Of a stretch of DNA of 64,000 bases, positions 45,010-53,411 are shown one piece after another. Position numbers and translations under genes: made by a program. Source of the stretch: Micrococcaceae bacterium Sec5.1. GTDB lineage: Bacteria; Actinomycetota; Actinomycetes; Actinomycetales; Micrococcaceae. The first letter of the stretch is position 1. Every line of letters starts with the position of its first letter. The notes under the pieces were generated by a model. That model was not told where the DNA came from and did not search any database. It worked only from the letters and a program-made list of their open reading frames with translations. The stretch is from assembly GCA_039636795.1 (NCBI GenBank), contig CP143430.1, positions 434,001 to 498,000 on the forward strand. Reading direction: 5' to 3'.

Positions 45010-46380
45010 GTGAAGCCGGCCATCGTCTGGTTCCGTGACGACCTGAGGGTCAGGGACAACCCTGCCCTGTGTGCCGCCGTCGATGATGGCGCGGCGGTTG
45101 CGCTCTACATCCTGGACGAAGAATCGCCCGGCATCCGCGCCCACGGCGGTGCCGCAAGCTGGTGGCTGCACCACTCGTTGAGAGCGCTGCGGGACGAGCT
45201 CGCAGCACTTGGAGTGCCGCTTCTGCTGCATCGGGGACCGGCCGCCCCGGTCGTTCAGGAAATCACGACGGCGATCGACGCGGGCGCGCTGTTCTGGAAC
45301 CGCCGGTACGGCCCGGCGGAGCGGACGGTCGACGCCGGGATCAAGGCGTGGGCTCGTGACGCCGGTATTCATGTGGAGAGTTTTCAGGCGTCCCTGCTTC
45401 ATGAGCCGTGGGAAGTCACCACCAAGACGGGCGGCCAGTACAAGGTTTTCACCCCTTTCTGGCGGACCGTTTCAGCGCGGGACTTCCGGGACCCGTTGGC
45501 TGTGCCGGAAGAAGGGCGAGGCTACGCTGGCCAACTCCCTGCGCTCGATTCGCTGGAGTCATGGCACCTGCTGCCCACCACCCCGGACTGGTCCGCAGGG
45601 TTGCGGGAGGCGTGGACGCCAGGATCGGTTGCCGGCCACCAACGGCTCAAGGAATTCGTGGCGGATGGACTCACCAATTACGACGAAGGCCGAAATCGCC
45701 CGGATATCGATGGCAGCAGTTGCCTCTCGCCGTATCTGCGGTGGGGTGAGCTCAGCCCGTTCGAGGTTTGGCAGGCGCTGGCTACCAACAGATCGGAAAG
45801 CACAAGTATTTTCGCTTCAGAACTCGGTTGGCGCGAATTCTGTTGGCACCAGTACTTCCACAACGCGGATCTCGCCACAGCGAACCTGTGCAAGGAGTTT
45901 GACCGCTTCCCCTGGGCGTGGCCGGATAGTGATGGTCACGAGTCTGCAGCCTGGGAGCTCCGCGCCTGGCAGCGGGGCTCCACCGGATTCCCCTTGGTGG
46001 ACGCCGGGCAGCGGCAACTCTGGCAGACGGGGTGGATGCACAACCGCGTGAGGATGATCGCGGCGAGCTTCCTGGTGAAGAACCTTGGCATCCACTGGCA
46101 ACTCGGCGAGCAGTGGTTCTGGGACACCCTGGTGGATGCTGACCCGGCCTCAAACCCTGCCAACTGGCAATGGGTGGCAGGCTCGGGGGCAGACGCTTCG
46201 CCGTTCTTCCGGATCTTCAATCCAGAAGCCCAACGCATCAAATTCGATCCCCACGGCAAGTACATAGCGCGCTGGATCCAAGAGTTCGGCACGCCGGATT
46301 ACCCGGAAGAAATCGTGGATCTCAAGACCACCCGGCAGGATGCGCTGGACGCCTACAAGGGACTCAAAGAGGTTTACTAG
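45010..46380 (+). CDS. phr: Deoxyribodipyrimidine photolyase
   Basis: 456 residues from the GTG at 45010 (GAAGAGGG upstream). The N-terminal Rossmann antenna domain starts IVWFRDDLRVRDNPAL. The FAD-binding C-terminal half has SCLSPYLRWGELSPFEVW, SELGWREFCWHQYFHN, GFPLVDAGQRQLWQTGWMHN and NPANWQWVAGSGADASPFFR, all standard for class I photolyases/cryptochromes. It repairs UV-induced pyrimidine dimers using light. Gene order gives no clear operon; the valine genes begin 170 bp downstream with their own promoter element. Confidence 0.94.
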   Translation: MKPAIVWFRDDLRVRDNPALCAAVDDGAAVALYILDEESPGIRAHGGAASWWLHHSLRALRDELAALGVPLLLHRGPAAPVVQEITTAIDAGALFWNRRYGPAERTVDAGIKAWARDAGIHVESFQASLLHEPWEVTTKTGGQYKVFTPFWRTVSARDFRDPLAVPEEGRGYAGQLPALDSLESWHLLPTTPDWSAGLREAWTPGSVAGHQRLKEFVADGLTNYDEGRNRPDIDGSSCLSPYLRWGELSPFEVWQALATNRSESTSIFASELGWREFCWHQYFHNADLATANLCKEFDRFPWAWPDSDGHESAAWELRAWQRGSTGFPLVDAGQRQLWQTGWMHNRVRMIAASFLVKNLGIHWQLGEQWFWDTLVDADPASNPANWQWVAGSGADASPFFRIFNPEAQRIKFDPHGKYIARWIQEFGTPDYPEEIVDLKTTRQDALDAYKGLKEVY

Positions 46381-46431
46381 CTAGTGCCCGCTGTCGAATA
46401 GGGCCGGAAAAACCTCCTCTGGAAATTAGTA

Positions 46432-46448
46432 GGAAGTCCGAGTATATT
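46432..46448 (+). promoter_or_regulatory. Promoter element shared with the acyl-CoA dehydrogenase/ligase promoter
   Basis: GGAAGTCCGAGTATATT lies 100 bp upstream of mmsA. The reverse complement of 55207-55223 is GGATGTCCTAGTATATT, identical at 15 of 17 positions. Both sites precede genes for valine or branched-chain acyl-CoA breakdown, so this is a candidate operator or a specialised promoter with the TATATT part as the -10. Confidence 0.55.
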
Positions 46449-46548
46449 CGGTTCAGAGATGACTTGGCTCACAGTCGCTGAGGCGTTCCTGCCGAATACT
46501 GGAACCAGCCGCACGGCAGTCATTCACGATGCAAAGGAGCATTCCACC

Positions 46549-48048
46549 ATGGTGCGCGAGCTTTCACACTACGTAGACGGCCAAAGGATCGATGGCACAT
46601 CCGGTCGGTTCAGCGATGTCTACGATCCATGCACGGGCGAAGTGCAGGCGCGGCTTCCGCTGGCCAGCGCGGACGAGGTCCGCAACGCGATTGCAAATGC
46701 AGAAAAGGGCCAGCTCGAATGGGCGGCCATGAACCCACAGCGCAGGGGACGCATCCTGCTGAAGTTTGTGGACCTGGTCAACGAGAACATGGACGAGCTC
46801 GCCAAGCTCCTGTCCTCCGAACACGGCAAAACGTTTGCCGACGCCAAGGGCGACATCCAGCGCGGCATCGAGGTAGTCGAATTCTCCGCAGGGGCGCCGC
46901 ACCTGCTCAAGGGTGAGTTCTCGGACAACGCGGGGCAGGGCATTGACGTGCATTCCCTGCGCCAACCGCTGGGCGTGGTTGCGGGCATTACGCCGTTCAA
47001 CTTCCCGGCCATGATCCCCCTCTGGAAGTCTGGACCAGCGCTCGCAGCCGGCAACGCCTTCATCCTCAAGCCCTCCGAACGGGATCCCTCTGTTCCGCTT
47101 CGGCTCGCAGAGTTGTACAGCGAAGCCGGCGTTCCCAACGGCGTCTTCAACGTGATCAACGGTGACAAAGAAGCAGTGGATGCGCTGCTCGAAGATCCGC
47201 GCGTCAAGGCCATTGGCTTTGTTGGCTCCACGCCGATCGCGCAATACATCTACGCCACGGCTGCGGCGCACGGGAAGCGTGCCCAGTGCTTCGGCGGGGC
47301 GAAGAACCACATGGTGATTATGCCCGACGCCGATCTGGACATGGCTGCCGACGCCCTGATTGGTGCCGGCTACGGTTCCGCAGGCGAACGTTGCATGGCG
47401 ATTTCCGTTGCAGTCCCGGTGGGCCAGGAAACAGCAGATGCCTTGGTGGCCAAGCTGACCGAGCGCGTCAAGGACCTCAAGGTTGGGCATAGCCTGGACA
47501 AGGACGCTGACTTTGGTCCCGTGGTTGCTGCCTCCGCGAAGGAACGGATCGAAGGCTACATCCAGTCCGGCGTTGACGAAGGCGCAACCCTTGTCACCGA
47601 CGGCCGCGGGCTCACTGTGGACGGCTATGAGGGCGGCTTCTGGGTTGGGCCCACGCTCTTCGACAACGTCACGAAGGACATGAAGATCTACAAGGAAGAG
47701 ATCTTCGGCCCGGTCCTCAGCGTGCTGCGCGCGGCTGACTATGACGAAGCGCTCAGGCTCTGCAGCGAGCACGAGTTTGGCAACGGCGTCGCAATTTTCA
47801 CCCGCGACGGCGACTCCGCCCGCGACTTCGCCAGCCGGGTCGAAGTGGGCATGGTGGGCATCAACGTCCCCATTCCCGTGCCGATCGCGTATTACACGTT
47901 TGGCGGCTGGAAGGCCTCCGGCTTCGGCGACCTCAACCAGCACGGCGCCGACGCCTTCCGCTTCTACACCAAGACCAAGACCGTGACGTCGCGGTGGCCC
48001 TCCGGCATTCGACAGGGCGCCAGCTTCATCATGCCGGCAGGCAGCTGA
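46549..48048 (+). CDS. mmsA: Methylmalonate-semialdehyde dehydrogenase (CoA-acylating)
   Basis: 499 residues from the ATG at 46549 (AAAGGAG upstream); the frame to 46459 covers promoter DNA. Aldehyde dehydrogenase fold with the MmsA features: GVVAGITPFNFPAMIPLW, RAQCFGGAKNHMVIMPDADL and the catalytic Cys in GSAGERCMAISVAV, ending with TKTKTVTSRWP. It converts methylmalonate semialdehyde to propionyl-CoA, the last step of valine degradation, and can use malonate semialdehyde. It is first in an operon with the 3-hydroxyisobutyryl-CoA hydrolase (stop and start overlapping, TGATG), mmsB and an enoyl-CoA hydratase. Confidence 0.95.
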   Translation: MVRELSHYVDGQRIDGTSGRFSDVYDPCTGEVQARLPLASADEVRNAIANAEKGQLEWAAMNPQRRGRILLKFVDLVNENMDELAKLLSSEHGKTFADAKGDIQRGIEVVEFSAGAPHLLKGEFSDNAGQGIDVHSLRQPLGVVAGITPFNFPAMIPLWKSGPALAAGNAFILKPSERDPSVPLRLAELYSEAGVPNGVFNVINGDKEAVDALLEDPRVKAIGFVGSTPIAQYIYATAAAHGKRAQCFGGAKNHMVIMPDADLDMAADALIGAGYGSAGERCMAISVAVPVGQETADALVAKLTERVKDLKVGHSLDKDADFGPVVAASAKERIEGYIQSGVDEGATLVTDGRGLTVDGYEGGFWVGPTLFDNVTKDMKIYKEEIFGPVLSVLRAADYDEALRLCSEHEFGNGVAIFTRDGDSARDFASRVEVGMVGINVPIPVPIAYYTFGGWKASGFGDLNQHGADAFRFYTKTKTVTSRWPSGIRQGASFIMPAGS

Positions 48049-49118
48049 TGGGGGCTTTGGACACAGAAGACGTTCTTTTCCAGCGCCGCGGCCATCTTGG
48101 CATCGTGACGCTCAACCGGCCCCAGGCAGTCAACGCCCTCAGCGCGGGAATGGTGAAAGCCATGCTCCAGCAGTTGACTGCCTGGGCTGACGACGACGCC
48201 GTGGCAACCGTCCTGGTGCGCGGCGCCGGCGACCGTGGGCTGTGCGCCGGCGGGGACATCGTGGCCATCTATAAGGACATGTTGCAGGGCGGAACGGAAA
48301 CGGCGGAGTTCTGGGCCGACGAGTACCGGCTGAACTCGCTCATTGCCCGTTACCCCAAGCCCTATGTCGCCTTCATGGACGGGTTGGTGCTGGGCGGCGG
48401 CGTTGGGGTTTCGGCGCACGGCTCGGTGCGCATCGTTACTGAGCGGACGCGCACCGGCATGCCTGAGACCACCATTGGGTTCGTGCCCGACGTCGGCGGC
48501 ACCCTTTTGCTGTCCCGCTCACCCGGGGAGACGGGAACCCATGCGGCCCTGACCGGCGCCCACCTCACGGGGGCAGATGCCCTGTTCCTCGGCCTGGCGG
48601 ATCACTTTGTGCCGTCCGAAAGCCTGCCCGCACTGGCGGAAGCGTTGGAAAGCTCGACGGCGGAGGTCGCCGTCGAGCGCTTTGCCCAAGCAGCGCCGGA
48701 CTCGGCCCTGGCCGCCCAGCAGGAGTGGATCAACGCGGCCTATGCGCATGACGACGCTGAGGAGATCGTGCACAGTTTGCGCTCGCTGGGGGATTCTTCG
48801 CCCGACGCCGCTTCCGCGGCCGACACCATTGAGGCGAAGTCGCCCACATCTGTGAAGGTCACTTTGGCATCCTTGCGACGCGTCCGTGGGATGTCGCTGG
48901 AGGAAGCGCTGGACCAGGAGTACCGGGTGGGATTGCGCTGCCTGGCCGGGCCCGATTTTCGGGAGGGGATCCGCGCACAGGTAGTGGATAAGGATCGGAA
49001 CCCGCAATGGAAGCCCCCCACGTTGGCCGAGGTACGCGAGTCCGACGTCGAGGGCTACTTTGCGCCGGTCGGTGAGCGGGAGTTGGGGCTCGCCGCTTTG
49101 GGTGCTGACGCTACGTGA
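48048..49118 (+). CDS. 3-hydroxyisobutyryl-CoA hydrolase
   Basis: 356 residues starting in the mmsA stop (TGATG). Crotonase fold: [40 protein letters not shown], and the hydrolase-type signature MDGLVLGGGVGVSAHGSVRI followed by TGMPETTIGFVPDVGGTLLL, where the Glu and Asp act in thioester hydrolysis. The C-terminal extension, with SPTSVKVTLASLRRVRGMSL and EYRVGLRCL, separates this subgroup from simple hydratases. It releases 3-hydroxyisobutyrate for MmsB. Confidence 0.92.
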   Translation: MGALDTEDVLFQRRGHLGIVTLNRPQAVNALSAGMVKAMLQQLTAWADDDAVATVLVRGAGDRGLCAGGDIVAIYKDMLQGGTETAEFWADEYRLNSLIARYPKPYVAFMDGLVLGGGVGVSAHGSVRIVTERTRTGMPETTIGFVPDVGGTLLLSRSPGETGTHAALTGAHLTGADALFLGLADHFVPSESLPALAEALESSTAEVAVERFAQAAPDSALAAQQEWINAAYAHDDAEEIVHSLRSLGDSSPDAASAADTIEAKSPTSVKVTLASLRRVRGMSLEEALDQEYRVGLRCLAGPDFREGIRAQVVDKDRNPQWKPPTLAEVRESDVEGYFAPVGERELGLAALGADAT

Positions 49119-49189
49119 CACTCCGCTTGCACAGCCAGATTGTCCAGGAAGTTGCCCAGCCAGTTTGTTAGCCAGTTGAAGGAGACGAC

Positions 49190-50131
49190 ATGACAGAGAA
49201 CGCAGCCGTGCCAGATATCCAAGCCCCGGCAACGGGACTCATCGCTTTCCTCGGACTCGGCCATATGGGCGGACCCATGGCGGCCAACCTGATCAAAGCC
49301 GGGCACGACGTGATCGGCTATGACCCCGTGCCGGCCGCCGTTGAGGCAGCCAAGGACCACGGGATTCCCATGGCGTCCACGGCGCAGGAAGCCGTGGACG
49401 GCGCGGCCGTGGTGTTGACCATGTTGCCCAGCGGCAAGCACGTGCTGGAGGCGTACCGCGGTGTTGACGGGCCCGGGCTGTTGTCGGTTGCCGCGCCGAA
49501 CACGTTGTTCCTGGATTGCTCCACGATCAATGTTGACGAGGCCCGGGAGGCCGCTATCATTGCTTTGGAAGCGGGCCACCGTTCCGTGGACGCCCCGGTT
49601 TCCGGTGGCGTTGTGGGTGCCGAGGCCGGCACCCTGACCTTTATGGTGGGCGCATTGCCGGAGGACTTTGAGACCGTCAAACCCATCCTGGAACTCATGG
49701 GCAAGAGGATCGTGCACTGCGGGGATCACGGTGCCGGGCAAGCAGCCAAGGTTTGCAACAACATGATCCTGGGTGTGTCCATGATTGCTGTCGCCGAAGC
49801 CTTCGTGCTCGGGGAGAAACTTGGACTGACGCACCAGGCACTGTTCGACGTCGCTTCCAACGCTTCCGGGCAGTGTTGGGCCCTGACCACCAACTGTCCT
49901 GTTCCCGGTCCCGTGCCTACAAGCCCGGCCAACCGCGACTACCAGCCGGGCTTTGCGGGAGCACTGATGGCCAAGGATCTTCGGCTGGCCGTCAATGCGT
50001 TGGAAAGCACAGGAGTTGCAGCGGAGCTGGGACCGTTGGCATCCCGGATCTACGATGCCTACGCCGCCGGCGAGGGCGCCGGACGTGACTTCTCGGGCAT
50101 CATCACGGACATTCGCGATAAGTCTGTGTGA
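49190..50131 (+). CDS. mmsB: 3-hydroxyisobutyrate dehydrogenase
   Basis: 313 residues of the beta-hydroxyacid dehydrogenase family, starting at an ATG behind GGAGACGAC. The NAD loop is [20 protein letters not shown], the substrate motif is [20 protein letters not shown], and the catalytic Lys is in [15 protein letters not shown]. The C-terminal segment [20 protein letters not shown] is characteristic of the 3-hydroxyisobutyrate branch. It oxidises 3-hydroxyisobutyrate to methylmalonate semialdehyde, the MmsA substrate. Order in the operon follows the pathway in reverse. Confidence 0.94.
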   Translation: MTENAAVPDIQAPATGLIAFLGLGHMGGPMAANLIKAGHDVIGYDPVPAAVEAAKDHGIPMASTAQEAVDGAAVVLTMLPSGKHVLEAYRGVDGPGLLSVAAPNTLFLDCSTINVDEAREAAIIALEAGHRSVDAPVSGGVVGAEAGTLTFMVGALPEDFETVKPILELMGKRIVHCGDHGAGQAAKVCNNMILGVSMIAVAEAFVLGEKLGLTHQALFDVASNASGQCWALTTNCPVPGPVPTSPANRDYQPGFAGALMAKDLRLAVNALESTGVAAELGPLASRIYDAYAAGEGAGRDFSGIITDIRDKSV

Positions 50132-50166
50132 GAGTTCTGTACATGACGTTGGGTGAGAGGGAGAGC

Positions 50167-50946
50167 ATGACGGAGCAGTACGGGAACATCCTGGTGGAAC
50201 GCCGGGGCCGCGTGGGTTTGGTGACGTTGAACCGGCCGCAGGCGTTGAACGCGCTGAACACGGCACTCATGAACGAACTTGTGGACGCCGTGACAGCGAT
50301 GGACACCGATCCTGACATCGGCGCAGTGGTCATCACAGGATCCGCCAAGGCGTTCGCGGCAGGCGCCGACATCAAGGAGATGTCCTCCAAGAGCTACATG
50401 GAAATGTATGCGGCGGACTGGTTCCGTCGCTGGGAGGACCTGACCAGGCTCCGCATCCCCGTCATTGCCGCGGTCTCCGGCTTTGCCCTGGGCGGGGGCT
50501 GCGAATTGGCGATGATGGCGGACTTCATCATTGCCGGGGACAACGCCAAATTCGGCCAACCGGAAATCAACCTGGGTGTCATTCCGGGAATGGGCGGCTC
50601 CCAGCGGCTCACACGTGCCGTTGGCAAGGCCAAAGCGATGGACATGGTCCTTACGGGCCGTTTCATGGACGCCGAGGAAGCTGAACGCTCCGGACTTGTC
50701 TCCCGGATTGTCCCCGCAGCCGAAGTGATTGACGAGGCAGTGAAAGCCGCCGAGGTCATCGCTTCCAAATCCAAGCCCGCAGCCATGGTGGCCAAGGAAG
50801 CCGTCAACGCCGCGTTTGAAATGGGTCTGGCACAGGGCGTGCTTTTCGAACGGCGCGTGTTCCACTCGCTTTTCGCCACTGAGGACCAGAAGGAAGGCAT
50901 GGCCGCGTTCAGCGAGAAGCGGCAGCCCGAGTTCAAACACCGGTAG
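50167..50946 (+). CDS. Enoyl-CoA hydratase
   Basis: 259 residues from the ATG at 50167 (GAGGGAGAG upstream). Crotonase fold with both catalytic glutamates: [19 protein letters not shown] and [20 protein letters not shown]. The oxyanion motif is [11 protein letters not shown]. Length and motifs are those of short-chain enoyl-CoA hydratases. In this operon the substrate is likely methacrylyl-CoA from isobutyryl-CoA, giving 3-hydroxyisobutyryl-CoA for the hydrolase. General short-chain hydratase activity is equally compatible. Confidence 0.92.
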   Translation: MTEQYGNILVERRGRVGLVTLNRPQALNALNTALMNELVDAVTAMDTDPDIGAVVITGSAKAFAAGADIKEMSSKSYMEMYAADWFRRWEDLTRLRIPVIAAVSGFALGGGCELAMMADFIIAGDNAKFGQPEINLGVIPGMGGSQRLTRAVGKAKAMDMVLTGRFMDAEEAERSGLVSRIVPAAEVIDEAVKAAEVIASKSKPAAMVAKEAVNAAFEMGLAQGVLFERRVFHSLFATEDQKEGMAAFSEKRQPEFKHR

Positions 50947-51011
50947 TTGATTGGCCACGTTTTGGGATGCGCGAGGATAGACTCGTTGGCACCGACAAAT
51001 GGGGAGAGAAC

Positions 51012-51308
51012 ATGTCAACGGAGATCGTTCAAACCGGCCAAACGGAAGCATCCGCCCAACCGATCAACCGCCAGGCCATCGTGGCGGCAGCGATGGCAGT
51101 GCTGGCCCTTGTTGGTCTGTTCTTCGCGGGGATGGCCGTCATCGCAATCTTCGTTGTGGGCGCAGGTCACGTGGCCCTCAACCAGATCCAGCAACGTGGA
51201 GAACGCGGACGTCCCTTCGCGATTGGTGCCCTGGTTGTTGGCTATGGCATCGGCCTGCTGTCCTTGGGCTCAGCCCTCATTTTCTCGTTTACCTCCGGTA
51301 TTCACTAA
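51012..51308 (+). CDS. Small DUF4190-like membrane protein
   Basis: 98 residues from the ATG at 51012 (GGGGAGAG upstream). The polar Gln/Thr-rich N-terminus is followed by two hydrophobic segments (IVAAAMAVLALVGLFFAGMA-VIAIFVVGAG and IGALVVGYGIGLLSLGSALI) separated by the loop HVALNQIQQRGERGRPF. The arrangement, with the H-x-A-L-x-Q-I-x-x-x-G-x-x-G-R loop, matches the DUF4190 family. No function is established. It is separated from the valine operon by 65 bp. Confidence 0.8.
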   Translation: MSTEIVQTGQTEASAQPINRQAIVAAAMAVLALVGLFFAGMAVIAIFVVGAGHVALNQIQQRGERGRPFAIGALVVGYGIGLLSLGSALIFSFTSGIH

Positions 51309-51382
51309 GGCTTTCTCCGTCACGACCCGCTAGTTGCCCCCTCTTAAAGAAGGGATAGCCAGGCAACGAGGTGGGGGACGCG

Positions 51383-51535
51383 ATGACGGCTCGGTTCTGC
51401 AATAACGATGACTGCTTGCAAGGCTGGCACTGGACACAGCTTGGGGAGTTTCCTGAGCCATGCCCGGAGAAGGTTGAGGACGAGCCGCTTGCTGTGGCTT
51501 CGGACAGCACGACGCCGGCCGGGCAGTCAGACTGA
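51383..51535 (+). CDS. 50-residue Cys-containing small protein
   Basis: ATG at 51383 behind AACGAGGTGGGGG, stop TGA at 51533-51535. The product MTARFCNNDDCLQGWHWTQL continues to an acidic tail. Cysteines at 6, 11 and 27 and a His at 16 could make a small metal site. It is too short for routine gene calling, but it ends inside a strong terminator stem, as real genes in this window often do. No family recognised. Confidence 0.5.
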   Translation: MTARFCNNDDCLQGWHWTQLGEFPEPCPEKVEDEPLAVASDSTTPAGQSD

Positions 51536-51551
51536 CTATCCGGCCGGCGTC
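51511..51551 (+). terminator. Intrinsic terminator overlapping the small Cys-protein stop
   Basis: GACGCCGGCCGG (51511-51522) pairs perfectly with CCGGCCGGCGTC (51540-51551). Inside it AGTCAGACTGACT is itself nearly self-complementary, and GTTATTTTCTT follows. The stop codon of the 50-residue frame lies in the loop. Confidence 0.85.
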
Positions 51552-51578
51552 GTTATTTTCTTGGGCTATGTGGCCCAT

Positions 51579-51713
51579 TCAGCAGATTGTCCGGCTCCTT
51601 TCCGCGTGCATCGGGTCCGGCCAGTTGCCGACGAAGTCGGGCCAAAAGCCGATATCCCGGCTGGCGGATACCCTTGCGTGGTTGCGGACGGGAATCTGGA
51701 TCTTGCGAAGCAT
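51579..51713 (-). CDS. 44-residue small protein with strong ribosome site
   Basis: An ATG at 51713 follows AGGAGG with a 5-base gap (AGGAGGCACTCATG), the best ribosome site in this area. The product starts MLRKIQIPVRNHARVSASRD and ends with Trp/Pro/Asp-rich GFWPDFVGNWPDPMHAERSR and a Cys near the end. It lies 78 bp after the proline-rich secreted protein gene on the same strand. In the intervening segment CCTGCG/CGCAGG can form a hairpin. No family recognised; it could be a real peptide gene or a leader. Confidence 0.5.
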   Translation of the reverse strand: MLRKIQIPVRNHARVSASRDIGFWPDFVGNWPDPMHAERSRTIC

Positions 51714-51790
51714 GAGTGCCTCCTGACTGATGAATATGCCTGCGGCGGTTGTCGCAGGTCGTGGTGCCTGCCAAAGCAGGAACCACCGCA

Positions 51791-52822
51791 TCAGTCAGGT
51801 CGGGACCCTGGATCGTACGAAGGTTGTGGTGCTGCGCTTCGTTGCGGGTCCATGACAGGTCCAGCTCGAGGCGGGGGCAACGGTGAGAGGACGTCCGGAA
51901 TGTCGGATGCTCCCGGGGCCGAGGCGCTTGAGCCCCGGGCTCCTGATGAGCCCGCAGCGCTTGGCGTCAAGGCTGGATGAAGGGGCGGGTCCGGAACGGG
52001 ATTCACGGGACTGGGCATTGCCGCGGGCGGAATGCCCACAGGATCATGGATTGAAAAGGGCAGGGGCAGGCTGATGCCTCCGAGCAGAGGTGCCCCGGCT
52101 TGCGTGGATTGGAGTACGACGGCGAGGGGCAGCGTGGGAGCGCCTGCGGGCGAGGTAGTGGCGTCCCGGAGGGTCGGCACCGCAGGCGGGGCGACGTCTA
52201 GCGGGGTTGGTAACTGGTTTGGCACCGAACCCGGCAGCGGGTTTGGAACCGGGCCGGGCAGTGGAGGAAGCGGAGGGCCGGGCAGCCCGGGCAACTCCGG
52301 CACGTCGGGTAGGCCAGGCAGCGCGGGCACTGGAAGCGCGGGCACTGGGAGTATGTCAGGTACTTCGGGCAGGAGGCCGGGGACATCCTCCACTGGAAGT
52401 AGCCCCTGTACCTCGGGAACTTGGCCGACGAGCGGGATTTCGGGGACGGCCACCGACGGGAGTACAGGAACGGCGGGAACACTTGGGATCGCTGGTGCGG
52501 CGGGTAGCGCGGGAACTGCCGGAGCAGCAGGTAGTGCGGGAACTTCGGGAACCGCCGCGAGCGGGTCCAGCGTGGAAGCCACTGAGCCCACAGTGTCAGC
52601 CACGGACTTAAGGGACGGCGCCAGCGACGTCTTCGAAGTCTGCGTGACCGCCGCGGTACCGCCCGGCAGCGGAGGAATGACAGGCCCAATGTCCGTCGCT
52701 GCCGAGGAAGGCCCGGCCAGCCACATCATCCATGCGGTGGACCCCAGCACAGCCAGGAGGAAAGCGCGAAGAAGTGCGCTGCGGCGCTGTCCTCTTCGGC
52801 GTTGTCCCGGGTCCTTGGCCAT
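51791..52822 (-). CDS. Secreted proline-rich repetitive protein
   Basis: 343 residues from the ATG at 52822 (GGGGGGAG upstream). A basic N-terminus and hydrophobic segment (SALLRAFLLAVLGSTAWMMW) ending near SSAATD give a signal peptide. The rest is low-complexity, dominated by (V/L/I)-P and A-P dipeptides: PEVPALPAAPAVPALPAAPA is typical, with later PLPPLPGPVPNPLPG. No globular domain is visible. Such proteins may act as extended cell-surface spacers. The repeats give long antisense open frames that are not genes. No sortase motif is seen at the C-terminus. Confidence 0.75.
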   Translation of the reverse strand: MAKDPGQRRRGQRRSALLRAFLLAVLGSTAWMMWLAGPSSAATDIGPVIPPLPGGTAAVTQTSKTSLAPSLKSVADTVGSVASTLDPLAAVPEVPALPAAPAVPALPAAPAIPSVPAVPVLPSVAVPEIPLVGQVPEVQGLLPVEDVPGLLPEVPDILPVPALPVPALPGLPDVPELPGLPGPPLPPLPGPVPNPLPGSVPNQLPTPLDVAPPAVPTLRDATTSPAGAPTLPLAVVLQSTQAGAPLLGGISLPLPFSIHDPVGIPPAAMPSPVNPVPDPPLHPALTPSAAGSSGARGSSASAPGASDIPDVLSPLPPPRAGPVMDPQRSAAPQPSYDPGSRPD

Positions 52823-52877
52823 GGCTCCCCCCAACTGCGGCAATGGAACTTTAGGATACGCTCGCGAGCGCCGTGAG

Positions 52878-53387
52878 TCACTCCTCCGTGAAGTCACCGG
52901 CATCCCGGCGGAAGGTGCCCAGGACGCGGATAAGGTGATCGACGTCGTCGTCTCCGAAGCCCGAGTTGCCGAAAACCTCAGAGTTGAGGGCCGCCGTCGC
53001 CTTCTTCGCGAGAGTGCGGCCTTCGGCGGTGAGTTCGATCAGCGTGGTCCGCCCGTCCGTTGGGTGCGGGGAACGGGCCACCAGGCCGGCTTTTTCCAAA
53101 CGGTCGACGGCGTTGGTCACCGAGGTGGGGTGTACCTGCAGGAGCGCACTCGCCTTGTTCATGGGGAGCGCGCCGCTGCGGGCGAAACTCAGCAGCGCGA
53201 GGAGTTCGTAGCGTGCGAAGGTCAGTCCGAACGGTTTGAGGACGGTTTCGATGCGCGCAAGCAGGATCTGCTGTGTGCGCATGATCGCGGTAATGGCAGC
53301 CATGGGCGCGGCAACATCGCCCCAACCATGCCGTTCCCAGTTGCGTTGGGCGTCGGCGATGGGGTCGCGGGGGAGTGGGGTGCCCAT
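52878..53387 (-). CDS. MarR-family regulator
   Basis: 169 residues with the MarR winged-helix fold: dimerisation helix RTQQILLARIETVLKPFGLT, recognition part MNKASALLQVHPTSVTNAVD and wing LVARSPHPTDGRTTLIELTA. The subgroup resembles regulators that respond to phenolic or acyl-CoA ligands. Its start lies 25 bp after the acyl-CoA ligase stop on the same strand, so it is probably in one transcript with it and may control the ligase/dehydrogenase pair upstream. Confidence 0.9.
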   Translation of the reverse strand: MGTPLPRDPIADAQRNWERHGWGDVAAPMAAITAIMRTQQILLARIETVLKPFGLTFARYELLALLSFARSGALPMNKASALLQVHPTSVTNAVDRLEKAGLVARSPHPTDGRTTLIELTAEGRTLAKKATAALNSEVFGNSGFGDDDVDHLIRVLGTFRRDAGDFTEE

Positions 53388-53411
53388 GGGCCTCCTTCGG
53401 TGCTCGGGTGG

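Noticed and set aside
46564..47943. 459-residue minus-strand open frame
   Set aside because: Antisense of mmsA; no ribosome site and no recognisable domain.
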